Below are positions 1 through 10,083 of a DNA stretch of 64,000 nucleotides, in pieces. Origin of the DNA: Anaerosalibacter massiliensis. Lineage in GTDB: Bacteria; Bacillota; Clostridia; Tissierellales; Sporanaerobacteraceae. Location: contig CCEZ01000049.1 of the NCBI GenBank assembly GCA_000751555.1, positions 248,001 to 312,000 of the forward strand. The letters are read 5' to 3'. Below the pieces are notes generated by a model. That model saw nothing but the letters and a program-made list of their open reading frames with translations. It had not been told where the DNA came from and did not search any database. Position 1 is the stretch's first letter, and each line of letters opens with the position of its first letter. The translations under genes were made by a program, and so were the position numbers.

Positions 1-441
1 AGATAAGAAAAATGCTAACAAAAAAATTAATATTGCCATAAGTATAATACCCGAAATACCAGAGCTTATATGAACTGAAAAGAAAATACTTACTACATAT
101 AGGATTGTAACCTCAAAGAATGATACTAATATAGATTCTAACATTTGTGCAAAAACAATAGAGCTGCGACTTACTGGAGAAATCAAAATACGATAAAAAC
201 TCCCACTGGATTTCATAAGAAAATTCATGATTCCGCCACTATTGCAAGACGAAAATGTTACTAGAAACATAACACCTGGAAGTATAAAAGCAGTATAATT
301 TGTAATGCCAGTATCTTTCATTGTTGATCCTGCAACTGCACTATATAAAACCAACCATAATAAAGGTTGCAATATGGTAATGATAATCGTGAACTTATTT
401 TTAAATCTCCATTTTATATTTCTCCACAAAATATTCATCAT
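1..441 (-). CDS. ABC-2 type transporter permease, N-terminal part (cut by window edge)
   Basis: Membrane half of an ABC exporter; only about 147 N-terminal codons are visible because the gene runs off the left edge. The start ATG overlaps the TGA of the upstream ATPase (ATGA), so the two are translationally coupled. The protein opens with a basic cytoplasmic stretch (NILWRNIKWRFKNK), followed by hydrophobic segments and the pattern LPGVMFLVTFSSCNSGG typical of ABC-2 permeases of drug exporters. It probably forms a homodimeric channel with the neighbouring ATPase. Substrate unknown. The family call is firm; the length cannot be judged. Confidence 0.85.
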   Translation of the reverse strand, partial: MMNILWRNIKWRFKNKFTIIITILQPLLWLVLYSAVAGSTMKDTGITNYTAFILPGVMFLVTFSSCNSGGIMNFLMKSSGSFYRILISPVSRSSIVFAQMLESILVSFFEVTILYVVSIFFSVHISSGISGIILMAILIFLLAFFLS

Positions 442-1397
442 AACCCTCTCCCCCCTCTATTTTCTTCTGAACTAGTTAATGCCAAGAATACATCTTCCAA
501 ACTAGGTTCTACGATTTCAATTGCGTCAAATGCCACATGATGTTCCAAAAGCCATTTGTTTACTATTGTGAAAGAATTCCTGCTGTCCTCTACACCCAAT
601 ACAACAGAATTGCCCCGTACACCAGCAAATTTAGTGAACTCCATATTTTCAAGAATACCTTTGTATTTTTTTGCTTCCCTAGTATTAGGAAATACAATAC
701 AAAGCATATTTTGTCTAATATAACCTCTTAAGCTTTCAAGTGTCCCTTGGGCCACTTCTTTTCCATTCTTCATGATACAGATGGTATCACTTAATCTATC
801 AGCTTCTTCAAGATAATGGGTTGTAAGAAAAATAGTTGTTCCATATTCATCCCTAATTTTCAACAACATTTCCCACATAGCTTTTCGCGACATGACATCC
901 ATTCCCACTGTAGGTTCATCCAAAAACAAAATCTTAGGTATTGATACCATGTTCATGGCAATATCTAATCTACGCTTTACTCCACCTGAATAGGATGCTG
1001 TAGGATATTTTAAATATCTTGAAAGCTCAAAGATATCAATTAGAGAATTAATTCTTATCTTTGCCACTTTAGGCTCTACCTTGTACAACCTACTTTGAAA
1101 CGTCATATTCTCCATAAGAGACAAATGTTCATCAATGGAAATATGCTGAGCAACACAGGCAATCTGTGTACGAACCCAAGCAGGTTCCTTACATATATCC
1201 TTACCTAGCATAGTTACATTACCAGATGTGGGTTTATAAAAAGTTGTGAGAATATTAATCAAAGAAGATTTTCCTGCACCATTAGGTCCTAGAAGAGAAA
1301 AAATTTCTCCCTTGTTTACTTCCAAATTTAAATTATCCAAGGCTCTAACGCCATTCTTATATTGTTTAACCAATTCATGAGTTTCAATTGCTAGCAT
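438..1397 (-). CDS. ABC transporter ATP-binding protein (DrrA/CcmA-like)
   Basis: Nucleotide-binding subunit, 319 aa, that powers the adjacent ABC-2 permease. Walker A GPNGAGKSS lies at residues 37-45, the signature SGGV(KRR) at about 137, Walker B ILFLDEPTVGMD near 155-166 and the switch histidine at about 194 in LTTHY. A C-terminal extension of roughly 100 residues follows the ATPase core, as in drug-export ATPases of the DrrA type. The ATG follows one base after the stop of the GyrI-like gene, and its own stop overlaps the permease start, giving an operon AraC regulator - GyrI-like protein - ATPase - permease. Antibiotic or toxic-compound export is likely but inferred only from family and context. 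Confidence 0.92.
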   Translation of the reverse strand: MLAIETHELVKQYKNGVRALDNLNLEVNKGEIFSLLGPNGAGKSSLINILTTFYKPTSGNVTMLGKDICKEPAWVRTQIACVAQHISIDEHLSLMENMTFQSRLYKVEPKVAKIRINSLIDIFELSRYLKYPTASYSGGVKRRLDIAMNMVSIPKILFLDEPTVGMDVMSRKAMWEMLLKIRDEYGTTIFLTTHYLEEADRLSDTICIMKNGKEVAQGTLESLRGYIRQNMLCIVFPNTREAKKYKGILENMEFTKFAGVRGNSVVLGVEDSRNSFTIVNKWLLEHHVAFDAIEIVEPSLEDVFLALTSSEENRGGRGL

Positions 1398-1398
1398 T

Positions 1399-1857
1399 CT
1401 ATTCCTCCTCTTTTATTGGAAACAAAATTTCTGTAATATACTTATTAGGATTGCCTTTTAAAAACATCCCTGGTCCTTTTATGAAGACTTCCCGAAATGG
1501 TGGTTGTAATATCAAATTATGTTCTTCTGCGTATTGCTCAATAGCTACATATGCACTCTGCATCGTTTCATAAGGACCTATATGTGTAGCACAAACTGCT
1601 TTGATACGCGGAATTTCTTTTACTTCAACACCACCTGCTGTCGGTATTTCAGCAGTAGGAACACACAGTTCCAATTCACCGATTTTAGTTTGAGGATCTA
1701 TAGCATAGTAGTTGAAAAAAGGTACACCATTTGCTTTTCCTCCAATGGACTTAAATACATTTGGAAATACTTTATTTGCCTCGGTGACAATACCTTTATA
1801 TCGCATAAATGCCACCCTTATAGGTTCAATTTCTCTAATTTCGATTTTATAATTCAC
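1399..1857 (-). CDS. GyrI-like small-molecule-binding (effector-binding) domain protein
   Basis: Stand-alone effector-binding domain of about 152 aa, the same fold found at the C-terminus of many AraC and MerR drug regulators. I chose the GTG at 1857 because AAGGAGG lies 7 nt before it; a longer reading to 1896 has no ribosome site. Family marks include the opening [18 protein letters not shown], the central [10 protein letters not shown] and the ending ITEILFPIK. It lies between the AraC gene and the exporter, a common place for a drug-sensing partner. Such domains bind amphipathic or cationic compounds and a few hydrolyse them; no activity can be claimed here. Confidence 0.8.
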   Translation of the reverse strand: MNYKIEIREIEPIRVAFMRYKGIVTEANKVFPNVFKSIGGKANGVPFFNYYAIDPQTKIGELELCVPTAEIPTAGGVEVKEIPRIKAVCATHIGPYETMQSAYVAIEQYAEEHNLILQPPFREVFIKGPGMFLKGNPNKYITEILFPIKEEE

Positions 1858-1859
1858 TT

Positions 1860-2728
1860 CTATTCCTCCTTGTTTTCTTTTTTTATTGCAATCCAAACTT
1901 CTGAATGTCCAACTTTTAAGTTTGGATTGCTAATAGGATAAACTTCTACATCTGGTAACTCAGCATATTCATATCCAGAAAAAGGAAGCCATTCTGTAAG
2001 AAATCGTTTGAAAATTGTTTGAATGGATTCTTGAAAATGCCCATGACAGCAAATATAACCCATGTAGCTGCTGGTATGTTAAATTCCATCATTCCCTCTG
2101 GTACAGGTTTATCTGTAGCTACTGCTATATAATAATAGATTTCTTTTGGACTTTTATAAGCAGTAACACCTAAAATACCTTGGGGATCTTGATTAGCTAA
2201 TTTACAAACTTCTGAATATAAATTTCCCTCTAAGATTTTATCCCAGAATTTAGGAACAATTTGGAAATTTTCTTCTTGATTCTCTTGTAATGGGACTCTA
2301 ACTCCAACAATTCTTATGGCATCTTTTGTTTCGATTCGATATCTCATACTCTCGCCTCCAGTCACTTTAATAGAAAAACTAATACGTGGATAAGCTTGTA
2401 ATGAAGTTCCCGACTTTCGAGCAGCAGTCGGAGGAACACCATGAACATTTTGAAATGCACGATTAAATGATGTAGGAGATTCATAACCGTATTTTAAACC
2501 AACATCCATTACTTTTGCATCACTTGTCTGCAAATCAAAAGCTGCTACTGTCATACGTCTACGGCGTATATATTCAGATAATGGAATACCTGCAACATAA
2601 GAAAACATACGCTGAAAATAATATGTGGAGCAACAAGCTATCCTAGCTGCTTCTTCATAAGAAATATTGCCAGTCAAATTATCCTCTATATAATCAATTG
2701 CTTTGCTTAACTTCTTTAACCATTCCAT
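1860..2728 (-). pseudogene. AraC-family regulator with GyrI-like domain, frameshifted
   Basis: N-terminal AraC DNA-binding domain (about residues 1-110, two helix-turn-helix motifs, with the typical GYESPTSFNRAFQNVHGVPP) followed by a GyrI-like effector domain. The reading frame breaks at about 2051-2053: frame 1 reads ATWVIFAVMG, then becomes unrelated, while the next frame resumes with CHGHFQESIQTIF and ends in [12 protein letters not shown] as the family should. One missing T in a T-run would explain the break exactly. The start ATG has AAGGAGG upstream. It probably controlled the downstream exporter operon. Either a recent pseudogene or a sequencing indel; the rest is well preserved. Confidence 0.75.
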
Positions 2729-2898
2729 CTATTTACCTCCTTGATTGAAAGTTTAGCATAATATAAAATATATATCCTCTCTTTTATTGCCCAGATTTGT
2801 GAATTTATTTTCATTAAATATTTTCTTAAAAACAGGAAAATAAAACTCAGTGTCTTATAAAGAATAAAGTTATTAACTTATTTTGACCATATAAAAAT

Positions 2899-2931
2899 AA
2901 AGGCACTAAGATTTTTTATCTCAATGCCTTT
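2899..2931 (-). terminator. Rho-independent terminator after the GrpB-family gene
   Basis: A 14-bp, slightly imperfect stem (AAAGGCAyTrAGAT and its complement) with a 5-nt loop is followed on the minus strand by ATTTTTATA. It starts about 27 nt past the GrpB-like stop, in the right orientation. Confidence 0.75.
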
Positions 2932-2957
2932 ATAATTTTGAGTAATATAAAATATGT

Positions 2958-3536
2958 TCATTTTTTAGGAGTATATCTATTCCCAAATTCTTCTCTTGCC
3001 AGTTTTGTATGTTTCAAAATAAAATCTGACTTTGCTCTAGTATATCCATCACGGTTATGCTTGTACTCTGGTAGTAAACTTAATTTAAGTTCTCCATATT
3101 CATGAGCAACATCATCATGCACTAAAAGATAATCTCTAAAATAGAGCTCATCCCAGTCCCCAAAATATCGGACATGTAGATGATATACCTTTTCTGCAAA
3201 TCCATCAGGTGTATATCCTTTATTAAATACAAGTCTTTTATTTTCATCAGACATTAGGATCCATCCATTATTCACAAGAACAATTTTAAATTGTTCCATA
3301 TCTAAATTTTCATCAATCTCCATTAGAATATCTACTGTCGGTTTTGAAATTAAACCACTTACTGCACTGCTTCCAATATGGTTGATTCTCTTAATATTTT
3401 TTAACCCCACATATTTTATGATATTTTCTTTTTCTAATTCATACCATTTACTATAATCTGAGTTATGCTCTTTTAAGATAATGGGAAACAAATCCCATAA
3501 TTCTTCTAAGGTCATCTCTGATAATTGCTTTGTCAT
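2958..3536 (-). CDS. GrpB family (UPF0157) nucleotidyltransferase-fold protein
   Basis: A 192-aa protein of the GrpB/UPF0157 family, which has a nucleotidyltransferase-like fold. Family marks are INHIGSSAVSGLISKPTVDI (residues about 52-71), HLHVRYFGDWDELYFRDYL and a basic C-terminal region with KHNRDGYTRAKSDFI. The length agrees with stand-alone family members (about 170-190 aa). It stands alone with its own terminator. Biochemical role is not established for the family, so none is assigned. Confidence 0.85.
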   Translation of the reverse strand: MTKQLSEMTLEELWDLFPIILKEHNSDYSKWYELEKENIIKYVGLKNIKRINHIGSSAVSGLISKPTVDILMEIDENLDMEQFKIVLVNNGWILMSDENKRLVFNKGYTPDGFAEKVYHLHVRYFGDWDELYFRDYLLVHDDVAHEYGELKLSLLPEYKHNRDGYTRAKSDFILKHTKLAREEFGNRYTPKK

Positions 3537-3586
3537 TGATACCTCTCCCTATTATGCTTATTCTGTTACTATTAAATTTAATCAGT

Positions 3587-3722
3587 TTATTCTTTCTGAT
3601 AGCAAAGAAGTCGGATTTTTAATGTTCCTGTATGAAGTTCAAAAAGATGATTATCATAATCATAAAAATATATTGAATCACCTTCTCCATACTTCATAAT
3701 CCTTAATAAGCTGTCCACTAAT
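3587..3722 (-). pseudogene. C-terminal fragment of a Fos-type glyoxalase-fold resistance enzyme
   Basis: Minus-strand translation gives YGEGDSIYFYDYDNHLFELH followed by TGTL, the C-terminal metal-binding strand of FosX/FosB-type fosfomycin-resistance proteins (VOC superfamily), where the Glu of FELHTGTL is a metal ligand. Only about 45 codons remain. The 5' part, including the first metal-binding histidine, is missing or out of frame. It is a dead remnant beside the GrpB gene. Confidence 0.6.
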
Positions 3723-3894
3723 AGCCACAACAAAATGAATTACTCTAAAGACAAATATCCATATTTCCATTTATTATAATAGATTTTGAGTCAGAGTAAT
3801 ATTCTATCCGTTGTTCTTCTCAATCAATTATTTGCATAGATTGTTTTTAAACTATGATGTTGTATCTTGTTGTGATTATACATTATGATTATTT

Positions 3895-4653
3895 TTATTT
3901 AATAGCAACAGCCTCAAAAGTGATTATTTCTTCAGAATTTGATGGATATTGCCCAAATTTATAGTCTGAAGAAATCACAATATTTTTAAATCCTATATTT
4001 TCAAGTATTAATCTAAACTCTTCTACTCCATACCAACGTAATGGGAAATACTCTAATTCAGTTTGTATAAGTACCCCTTCACGCCACTTTTCGTATCGTC
4101 CATGGGAAATAGTATATTGATTTATATAGTCAACTTCTACAATTTTATTTTCCAATGTAATTATATCTCCATTAGAACATTTCCAAGTTTTTGTGGAAAC
4201 TGTACCTATTGAAATATCAGTTTGTAAAGATATATCAAGAATTAATCTACCATCATTAGATAGATGCTTATAAAAGTTTTTTAATGCTTTTATTGAATCT
4301 GCTCTTTTATATAGTAGAAGGAATGTTCCCGTTGGCACTATAATAGCATCATATTTAGTATCCAACGAAAAAGACTCCATCTTTGCCTCATAAAGTTTAG
4401 GATTTAAACCTCTTTTTTTACAATTATTCTCACATATATTTAACATATCTTTTGAACTGTCAAATCCATCAACATTTAATCCTTTTTCTAAAAGAGGAAT
4501 TAATATGCGACCAGTTCCTGTTGCAGGTTCAAGAATAGGTCCTTTGCACGACTCTAATCTATCCATGTAAAATTGCACATCTCCAAAAGAATGACCTATA
4601 GGTTTATCCATATCATATACTTCTGAAGACAGTCTACCATAATAGCTCAACAT
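3895..4653 (-). CDS. class I SAM-dependent methyltransferase
   Basis: A 252-aa methyltransferase of unknown substrate. Motif I is seen as LEPATGTGRILIPLLEKGLN (residues about 40-60), the acidic residue of motif II as DGFDSS, and the post-I region as YDAIIVPTGTFLLL. The C-terminal half contains aromatic-rich strands (LRWYGVEEFRLILENIGF) common in small-molecule methyltransferases of the Ubi/SAM type. Monocistronic, with about 360 nt of non-coding DNA and a Fos remnant downstream on its strand. Modification of a small molecule is a fair guess only. Confidence 0.85.
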   Translation of the reverse strand: MLSYYGRLSSEVYDMDKPIGHSFGDVQFYMDRLESCKGPILEPATGTGRILIPLLEKGLNVDGFDSSKDMLNICENNCKKRGLNPKLYEAKMESFSLDTKYDAIIVPTGTFLLLYKRADSIKALKNFYKHLSNDGRLILDISLQTDISIGTVSTKTWKCSNGDIITLENKIVEVDYINQYTISHGRYEKWREGVLIQTELEYFPLRWYGVEEFRLILENIGFKNIVISSDYKFGQYPSNSEEIITFEAVAIK

Positions 4654-4939
4654 CTTTTATCACCTTTCTTCCTCAGTTTATTCTAAATAATTATTTCAAT
4701 GTATATCATACATCGATCTTTTCCATTAATTATAAACTATTATTTATGTATTTTAAACTATTGTTTTGGATTTATTAAATAACTCCTAGTACTGATAGCC
4801 ATAAGTTGCACTCAAGATACCAACCATACTGTGTCTTTATCTTCCTTAAAAAACAGAACATAAAAAAATAGAAATAAATATTATTTCATTGCACAAGAAA
4901 TGCAAGCACTATCTGTAATCTATTTCAATGTTCTTAATA

Positions 4940-5106
4940 TTATTCCTCTCCTTTTTTTATTATTAACGAATCGTTAAATTCTACATCTACAATAACCCAT
5001 TCCTTTTTATTATAAAATACAGCTATTTCTCTATTTACATCATGTATTGCCCAGTTTTTATTCACTATTCTAGAAGCAAAATGAGGTACAACTAGTTCTA
5101 CAACTT
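4940..5106 (-). pseudogene. C-terminal remnant of a DUF4130-type DNA-metabolism protein
   Basis: About 55 codons read VVELVVPHFASRIVNKNWAI, then HDVNREIAVFYNKKEW and more, ending at a TAA. The pattern P-H-F-x-x-R-x-x-x-x-x-W-x-I-x-D resembles the C-terminal part of DUF4130/TIGR03915 proteins, radical-SAM-associated proteins of DNA metabolism. An in-frame stop precedes the fragment, so there is no start. Family assignment is from memory of the motif and is moderate at best. Confidence 0.4.
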
Positions 5107-5139
5107 AACAAAATATTGAGCCTTTTTTAAACTAACATA

Positions 5140-6429
5140 TTAATATTCTATACTCCTCAGTTCAGGAACAAATAACATACTTGCAGACACGAGTGTACAT
5201 GCTATTCCTGAAACAATAAATATTATTGAAGGAGCAAATTTATCAGAAATAATTCCCATTACTGCCAAACCAACAGGTACAATACCTTGTGAAGCCATAT
5301 TTAAAACACCAAAAAATCTTCCTCTATACTCATCTGGAACTAGCTTTTGAAAAGCAGTGTATATAGGTACATTTACTAAAGCATTAAATATAGTTAATAT
5401 TAGACCTATAGTACAAAACATTATAAAAATAGTATTATTTGTTAGCTTTTCATGTACACTAGGCAATATAGGAATTCCATATAAAATAATTAGAGCACTC
5501 TGAGTAATAAGAGAAAACATTATAATCTTAAACCACTTTTTGTTATCTGACATTATTGATATAATTACCATTCCTATTATAGAACCAATAGGGAATACTG
5601 CTTCAATAATACCATATTCCTTTGCAGACATTTTCAGCGTGAATTTAACTACCTTTGGGAGTATAATTGTAAACAGTGGGCTAAAAATGAAATTTAAAAA
5701 CAAAGAGAAACCCAACAATATCATAATTGATTTTTGCTTAACAATGTAAAAAATTCCACTTTTAAGATCACTCCAAAAAACTTTACTGAATTTTTTGAAA
5801 TTAACTTTAGATTTAATATCCTTTTTAGGAAGATTGATAAACATCTCTGAAATTGCTGATAATACAAAACATATTCCATCAAAAACAAATATTCCTACTA
5901 TGCCTATATGATAATACAAAAATCCAGAAATAGCAGCACCGATAACCCAAGTCAATTGTCTAGATATTCCATTTAATGAATTTGCCTGAGTAAGATCCTT
6001 ATCATTGACTACATTTGGAATAGAAGCATCTATTGCAGGATTAAATAAACTTCCCAGAAGTGCTCTCATGGTTGTTAAAACAAACAAGGAAAACATTGGA
6101 TAAAATTTAAAATAAGTAAGCAATGCCAATATCAAAAATAAAAATCCTCTAACAAAGTCAGTTCCATATATAATTTTCTTCCTATCAAATCTATCAACAA
6201 AAACTCCGGCAATTGGACCAAATAATATGGAAGGTATAATATTACATGCTCCTAATATCGCTATATATTTTCCTGAACTGCTTTCACCAACTGCACTCAT
6301 TATAAACCATGCTACCGCTGCACTATGTACTGCATTAGCAATATTTGATGCCAATTGCCCACATAGTAAAAGCATAAAGTCCTTGTTTTTAAATATATCA
6401 AGTTTTCTACTTTCTAGAAATTTCTCCAA
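5140..6429 (-). CDS. major facilitator superfamily exporter
   Basis: A 429-aa membrane transporter with about 12 hydrophobic helices. Start is TTG preceded by GGGGGAGA. Loop motif A-like sequence (GVFVDRFDRKKIIYGTDFVR) sits between helices 2 and 3, and PDEYRGRFFGVLNMASQGIV in the second half is typical of the MFS_3/MefA-like group of drug or macrolide exporters. Monocistronic, with a 300-nt very AT-rich upstream region that could hold its control signals. Export of a toxic compound by proton antiport is the likely role; substrate unknown. Confidence 0.85.
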   Translation of the reverse strand: MEKFLESRKLDIFKNKDFMLLLCGQLASNIANAVHSAAVAWFIMSAVGESSSGKYIAILGACNIIPSILFGPIAGVFVDRFDRKKIIYGTDFVRGFLFLILALLTYFKFYPMFSLFVLTTMRALLGSLFNPAIDASIPNVVNDKDLTQANSLNGISRQLTWVIGAAISGFLYYHIGIVGIFVFDGICFVLSAISEMFINLPKKDIKSKVNFKKFSKVFWSDLKSGIFYIVKQKSIMILLGFSLFLNFIFSPLFTIILPKVVKFTLKMSAKEYGIIEAVFPIGSIIGMVIISIMSDNKKWFKIIMFSLITQSALIILYGIPILPSVHEKLTNNTIFIMFCTIGLILTIFNALVNVPIYTAFQKLVPDEYRGRFFGVLNMASQGIVPVGLAVMGIISDKFAPSIIFIVSGIACTLVSASMLFVPELRSIEY

Positions 6430-6603
6430 CTTTGTCTCCCCCTAAATAATCATATTAAATATATAATATAAAATATAATTAATAATATCAATATAAACAT
6501 TAATATTATTAATTTATATTTTAACATATTTAATTTATCAATAAAAAAACATAATATATATTCTACAACAGTTTTCATTATTATAGAGTATATATTATGT
6601 TAG

Positions 6604-6726
6604 CTAACCTAGAATATATTCATCATAAGGGTCTTTGAGTAGAGCAATTTTATTATCAGTAAAATTAAGTTTACCTACAGGATCATGTGATTTTAGATCA
6701 GATTGAATACTTGTTTTTTGATGTTC
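6604..6726 (-). pseudogene. unrecognised coding remnant in frame after the ABC permease stop
   Basis: The 41 codons directly after the TAA of the FtsX-type permease stay open in the same frame, containing SHDPVGKLNFTDNKIALLK and ending DPYDEYILG-stop. The composition looks like former coding sequence. It could be a lost tail of the permease or the end of another gene; I do not recognise the family. Confidence 0.25.
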
Positions 6727-9387
6727 TTAAATACTCTCATCTTTTAAAACATCTACTATTTCATCCTTTTCAACTTTTTTAATTCCAAAATAATAGGCTA
6801 AATAGATGCTAATACATATTACAGCTGTATATCCAATTATAACTTTATAATCTAAAAACATTAATAAATCTTTAAAGCTAAATATTTTCTTTATTTTAAC
6901 AATGATTGCTAAAAGCAATAAGGATATAGGAATTGAAAAAATAAAGGGGTAGATACTATAATAAATTCCCTCTAAATTTAACATTTTCCTTAAATTATCC
7001 TTAGCAATCCCCATAGATTTTAACATAGCAAATTCTCGTCTTCTATTTCTCAAATTGTTATTTATACTAGAATATGCATTGGATACACCTATAACTCCTA
7101 AGAAAAACACTATAGAAAAAGTAATTAAAGAAAAAATTTTATTTGACGTTTTTTCTTCTGCTTCATCATCTAATATACTCCAGATACTATAATCATCTTC
7201 TGGTAAATAATATTTGTTAATATCTTTTATTGCTTCCTTAACTTTAACAATATTCTCTTCACTTACTAATAATTTCATTAGTTCTGAATGACTATAGTCT
7301 CCTGGTAAATCTAAATCCTTCATTAAAGAATTTAGAACTTCCTTAGGTACAAACATACATATTCTGTAATCCATCAAACGAGAATCTTTCAATGGATTTT
7401 CAGAGGTTTTCAATCCAATATCAATATTAAAACTATATCCTTTTCCACCATAAGATTCATTAAGACATAAACTATCCACATTATTTAAGTAAGGAATAAA
7501 TTTTGTTCTAGCAAGAGGTTGATTCATATCCTCTTTTACTAGATTTAAAAGTACGGCCTTTGGTTTTTCTTTATCATAATATTCCTCTGGATTTCCTCCT
7601 TGAGATTTAACATATTTATCAAAATTATCATGGTCAAGACCTATTAAATTTACTGGTATCATATAATCATTATCTATCTTCCATAAATAATCATATCTTT
7701 TTAAATCTATACTTTCAAATCCTCCTGTATTTTTAAACTCTTCCGATGCATATTTAGACTTAATTTTAGAATTCAAATATACATCTTTATAAACTATACT
7801 TTCCTTCACCTCAGGTATTGACTCAATTTCTTTAAATATATTTTCATCAGCCAATTCATTAGTTAATACTTGGACATTCATTGTATAATATCTATCCATA
7901 GAATTTAATTTTTTATCTGCTTTAACAATTCCTATTCCTACAAGAGAAATAAACATTATTACAAAACTAATAGCTATAGATATTATAGTAGTTCTAAAGC
8001 CTTTCTTGTTACCGTTTAATGAATCTCTTACTAAACTAGATATTATATTATTAGGACCATAATTATTAGCTTTCTTTTCCTTCTTTTTCATATGTTCATA
8101 ATCTAATCCACTATGTTTAATAGCTTCAATTGGTAGTATTTTGCTTAGTTTTCTTGCTGGTTTATTAATAGACAACAAAATAGTTAAAAATGATAAAATC
8201 ATTATAATCCCCACTATAATAGGTGAGGTTTTAAATGATAGTTCAAAAACTTTTTTTCCAGCACTAATATTAAAATCTTTTACAATATTATTTATTCTAT
8301 CTATCATTATGTAACAAAATAGATGTCCTAAAACAACACCTATGATTATCGGTATTATAGAACTAAAAACAGCTTCTATTTTAACCGTTCTCTTTATTTG
8401 TCTTGGAGTTGCCCCTATACTTTTTAAAATTCCCAATTGTTTCAGTCTATTATTAGACCATACTGTAAAAACATTATAGATTATTATAACAAATAGAAAT
8501 ATAACAACTAGTATAGAAATAAAGAATACAAGTATAGACAAAGGAATTCTTTCCGATAGTTTAATCCAAGGCGGAAATATACCTTGTAATTTTAAATAAA
8601 ACATATTATATTCAGCGTTATATGAACCCTCACTATTACCTTTTTTGCCTTTTGTAAAACCTAAGTTTTTACCAATCTCAGGCAAATCCTTATATACCTT
8701 TCTAGGATTTTTCATTCTTAGATATGGAAAAAACTTCATACCTTCGCCTATTGAACTTTCATCTAAAAATCCTAATCCTCCATAATATGGCTCATAAGAT
8801 AAGCTTTTTCCTGAAATAGTACCTACTATAGTATATTCTTTATTCTTTTCTCCTATAAAATTTTCATCTTCGTGGATAAAGTCAAATGGATCTATTTTTT
8901 CCTTCCCTTCTTGCCTATACCCTAATTTTACATTGATTTTATCTCCTATTTTATATTGAGGATTTTCTTTTAAAAAGTTTCCCATAACTACAATTTCATC
9001 TGAATTATTTGGGACCCTTCCCTCTAATATAGAGTTTTTTTCATACATATTATTCCAATATTCTCTATCTAAATAAGAAATATTTAAATATGGTCTCTTC
9101 ATGTCAATCTTACTACTATAGAATTCTGTTCTTAGATAAACCTTATCTACCTTTTGATTTTCTTTTAAATATGGAATTTGAGATTTATCAATGTAGGAAG
9201 TAAAAGAGCCATGATAATTACCTCTTTCTAATACAGATTCAGTGATATCATAATTCCAAGCCATATATGTGGCTAATACTACAGTACTCAATAAAATAGT
9301 CCCTATAGTTATGGCAATAAGTATTGATATTGTATTTTTCCTATTCTTCTTTAGATAATTTAATGTATATTCAATGAGGATTTTCAT
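6727..9387 (-). CDS. FtsX-like (MacB-type) ABC transporter permease
   Basis: An 886-aa permease with an N-terminal helix (about 17-40), a large extracellular region (about 45-280), three helices (about 285-405), a second membrane/extracellular/membrane repeat (helix near 465-490, extracellular loop to about 750) and three C-terminal helices. Both FtsX blocks carry the conserved turn (LKQLGILKSIGATPRQI and REFAMLKSMGIAKDNL). Its start overlaps the stop of the ATPase gene. This duplicated FtsX architecture is typical of transporters that extract lipids, lipoproteins or peptides from the membrane, or sense cell-wall antibiotics. The response-regulator-type box upstream and the neighbouring two-component system suggest envelope stress. 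Substrate unknown. Confidence 0.88.
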   Translation of the reverse strand: MKILIEYTLNYLKKNRKNTISILIAITIGTILLSTVVLATYMAWNYDITESVLERGNYHGSFTSYIDKSQIPYLKENQKVDKVYLRTEFYSSKIDMKRPYLNISYLDREYWNNMYEKNSILEGRVPNNSDEIVVMGNFLKENPQYKIGDKINVKLGYRQEGKEKIDPFDFIHEDENFIGEKNKEYTIVGTISGKSLSYEPYYGGLGFLDESSIGEGMKFFPYLRMKNPRKVYKDLPEIGKNLGFTKGKKGNSEGSYNAEYNMFYLKLQGIFPPWIKLSERIPLSILVFFISILVVIFLFVIIIYNVFTVWSNNRLKQLGILKSIGATPRQIKRTVKIEAVFSSIIPIIIGVVLGHLFCYIMIDRINNIVKDFNISAGKKVFELSFKTSPIIVGIIMILSFLTILLSINKPARKLSKILPIEAIKHSGLDYEHMKKKEKKANNYGPNNIISSLVRDSLNGNKKGFRTTIISIAISFVIMFISLVGIGIVKADKKLNSMDRYYTMNVQVLTNELADENIFKEIESIPEVKESIVYKDVYLNSKIKSKYASEEFKNTGGFESIDLKRYDYLWKIDNDYMIPVNLIGLDHDNFDKYVKSQGGNPEEYYDKEKPKAVLLNLVKEDMNQPLARTKFIPYLNNVDSLCLNESYGGKGYSFNIDIGLKTSENPLKDSRLMDYRICMFVPKEVLNSLMKDLDLPGDYSHSELMKLLVSEENIVKVKEAIKDINKYYLPEDDYSIWSILDDEAEEKTSNKIFSLITFSIVFFLGVIGVSNAYSSINNNLRNRRREFAMLKSMGIAKDNLRKMLNLEGIYYSIYPFIFSIPISLLLLAIIVKIKKIFSFKDLLMFLDYKVIIGYTAVICISIYLAYYFGIKKVEKDEIVDVLKDESI

Positions 9388-10067
9388 TATCTAATCACCT
9401 CATCTGAAATTATTTTTCCATCTTCTATGTCTACAATCCTATCTGCCTCTAACGCTATTTTTTCATCATGAGTTATTAATAATATAGTTTGTTTATATTT
9501 CTTATTTGATAGTTTTAATAACTCTATAATCTCATTAGAATTTTTCCTGTCTAAATTTCCTGTTGGTTCATCTGCTAGTATAATTGCTGGACGATAAATT
9601 AAAGATCTAGCAATAGCAACCCTTTGTTGTTGTCCTCCAGAAAGTTGTCCAGGATAATGTGTAAGTCTATTCTCTAAACCTAAGACACCTACTATTTCAT
9701 TAAAATACTCCATATCCGGTGTTCTTCCATCTAAAAGCATAGGCAGTAAAATATTTTTCTTTACATCAATTGTTGGAATCAAATTATAGAACTGATATAT
9801 AAGTCCAACTTTTCTCTTCCTAAATAATGCTAATTCCTTTTCTTTTAGACTAGAAATTTCCCTATCTTCTATAAATATTTGTCCATTTGTCGGTTTATCA
9901 ACTCCACCTAACAAATGTAACAAAGTAGATTTACCAGAACCACTGGCACCAATAATAGCTACAAGCTGACCTTTTTCAATAGAAAAAGTCACATTATCAA
10001 GAGCTATAACTTTTGATATACCTTCGCCATAAACTTTTGTAAGGTTTTTTGTTCTCAATATATCCAT
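9387..10067 (-). CDS. ABC transporter ATP-binding protein (LolD/MacB-like)
   Basis: A 226-aa ATPase partner of the FtsX-type permease. Walker A GASGSGKST is at residues 40-48, the signature LSGGQQQRVAIAR starts at 142 and Walker B IILADEPTGNLD at about 162-173. The NLDRKNSNEI segment after Walker B is characteristic of the LolD/MacB/FtsE branch. ATG is preceded by AGGAGGG. Transcription probably starts from a box-controlled promoter about 20-55 bp upstream. Membrane-associated, working as a dimer with the permease. Confidence 0.93.
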   Translation of the reverse strand: MDILRTKNLTKVYGEGISKVIALDNVTFSIEKGQLVAIIGASGSGKSTLLHLLGGVDKPTNGQIFIEDREISSLKEKELALFRKRKVGLIYQFYNLIPTIDVKKNILLPMLLDGRTPDMEYFNEIVGVLGLENRLTHYPGQLSGGQQQRVAIARSLIYRPAIILADEPTGNLDRKNSNEIIELLKLSNKKYKQTILLITHDEKIALEADRIVDIEDGKIISDEVIR

Positions 10068-10083
10068 TTTTGTCCCTCCTATG

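Noticed and set aside
1519-1941. 140-aa plus-strand ORF
   Set aside because: Phe/Ser/Tyr-rich antisense translation of the GyrI-like and AraC genes.
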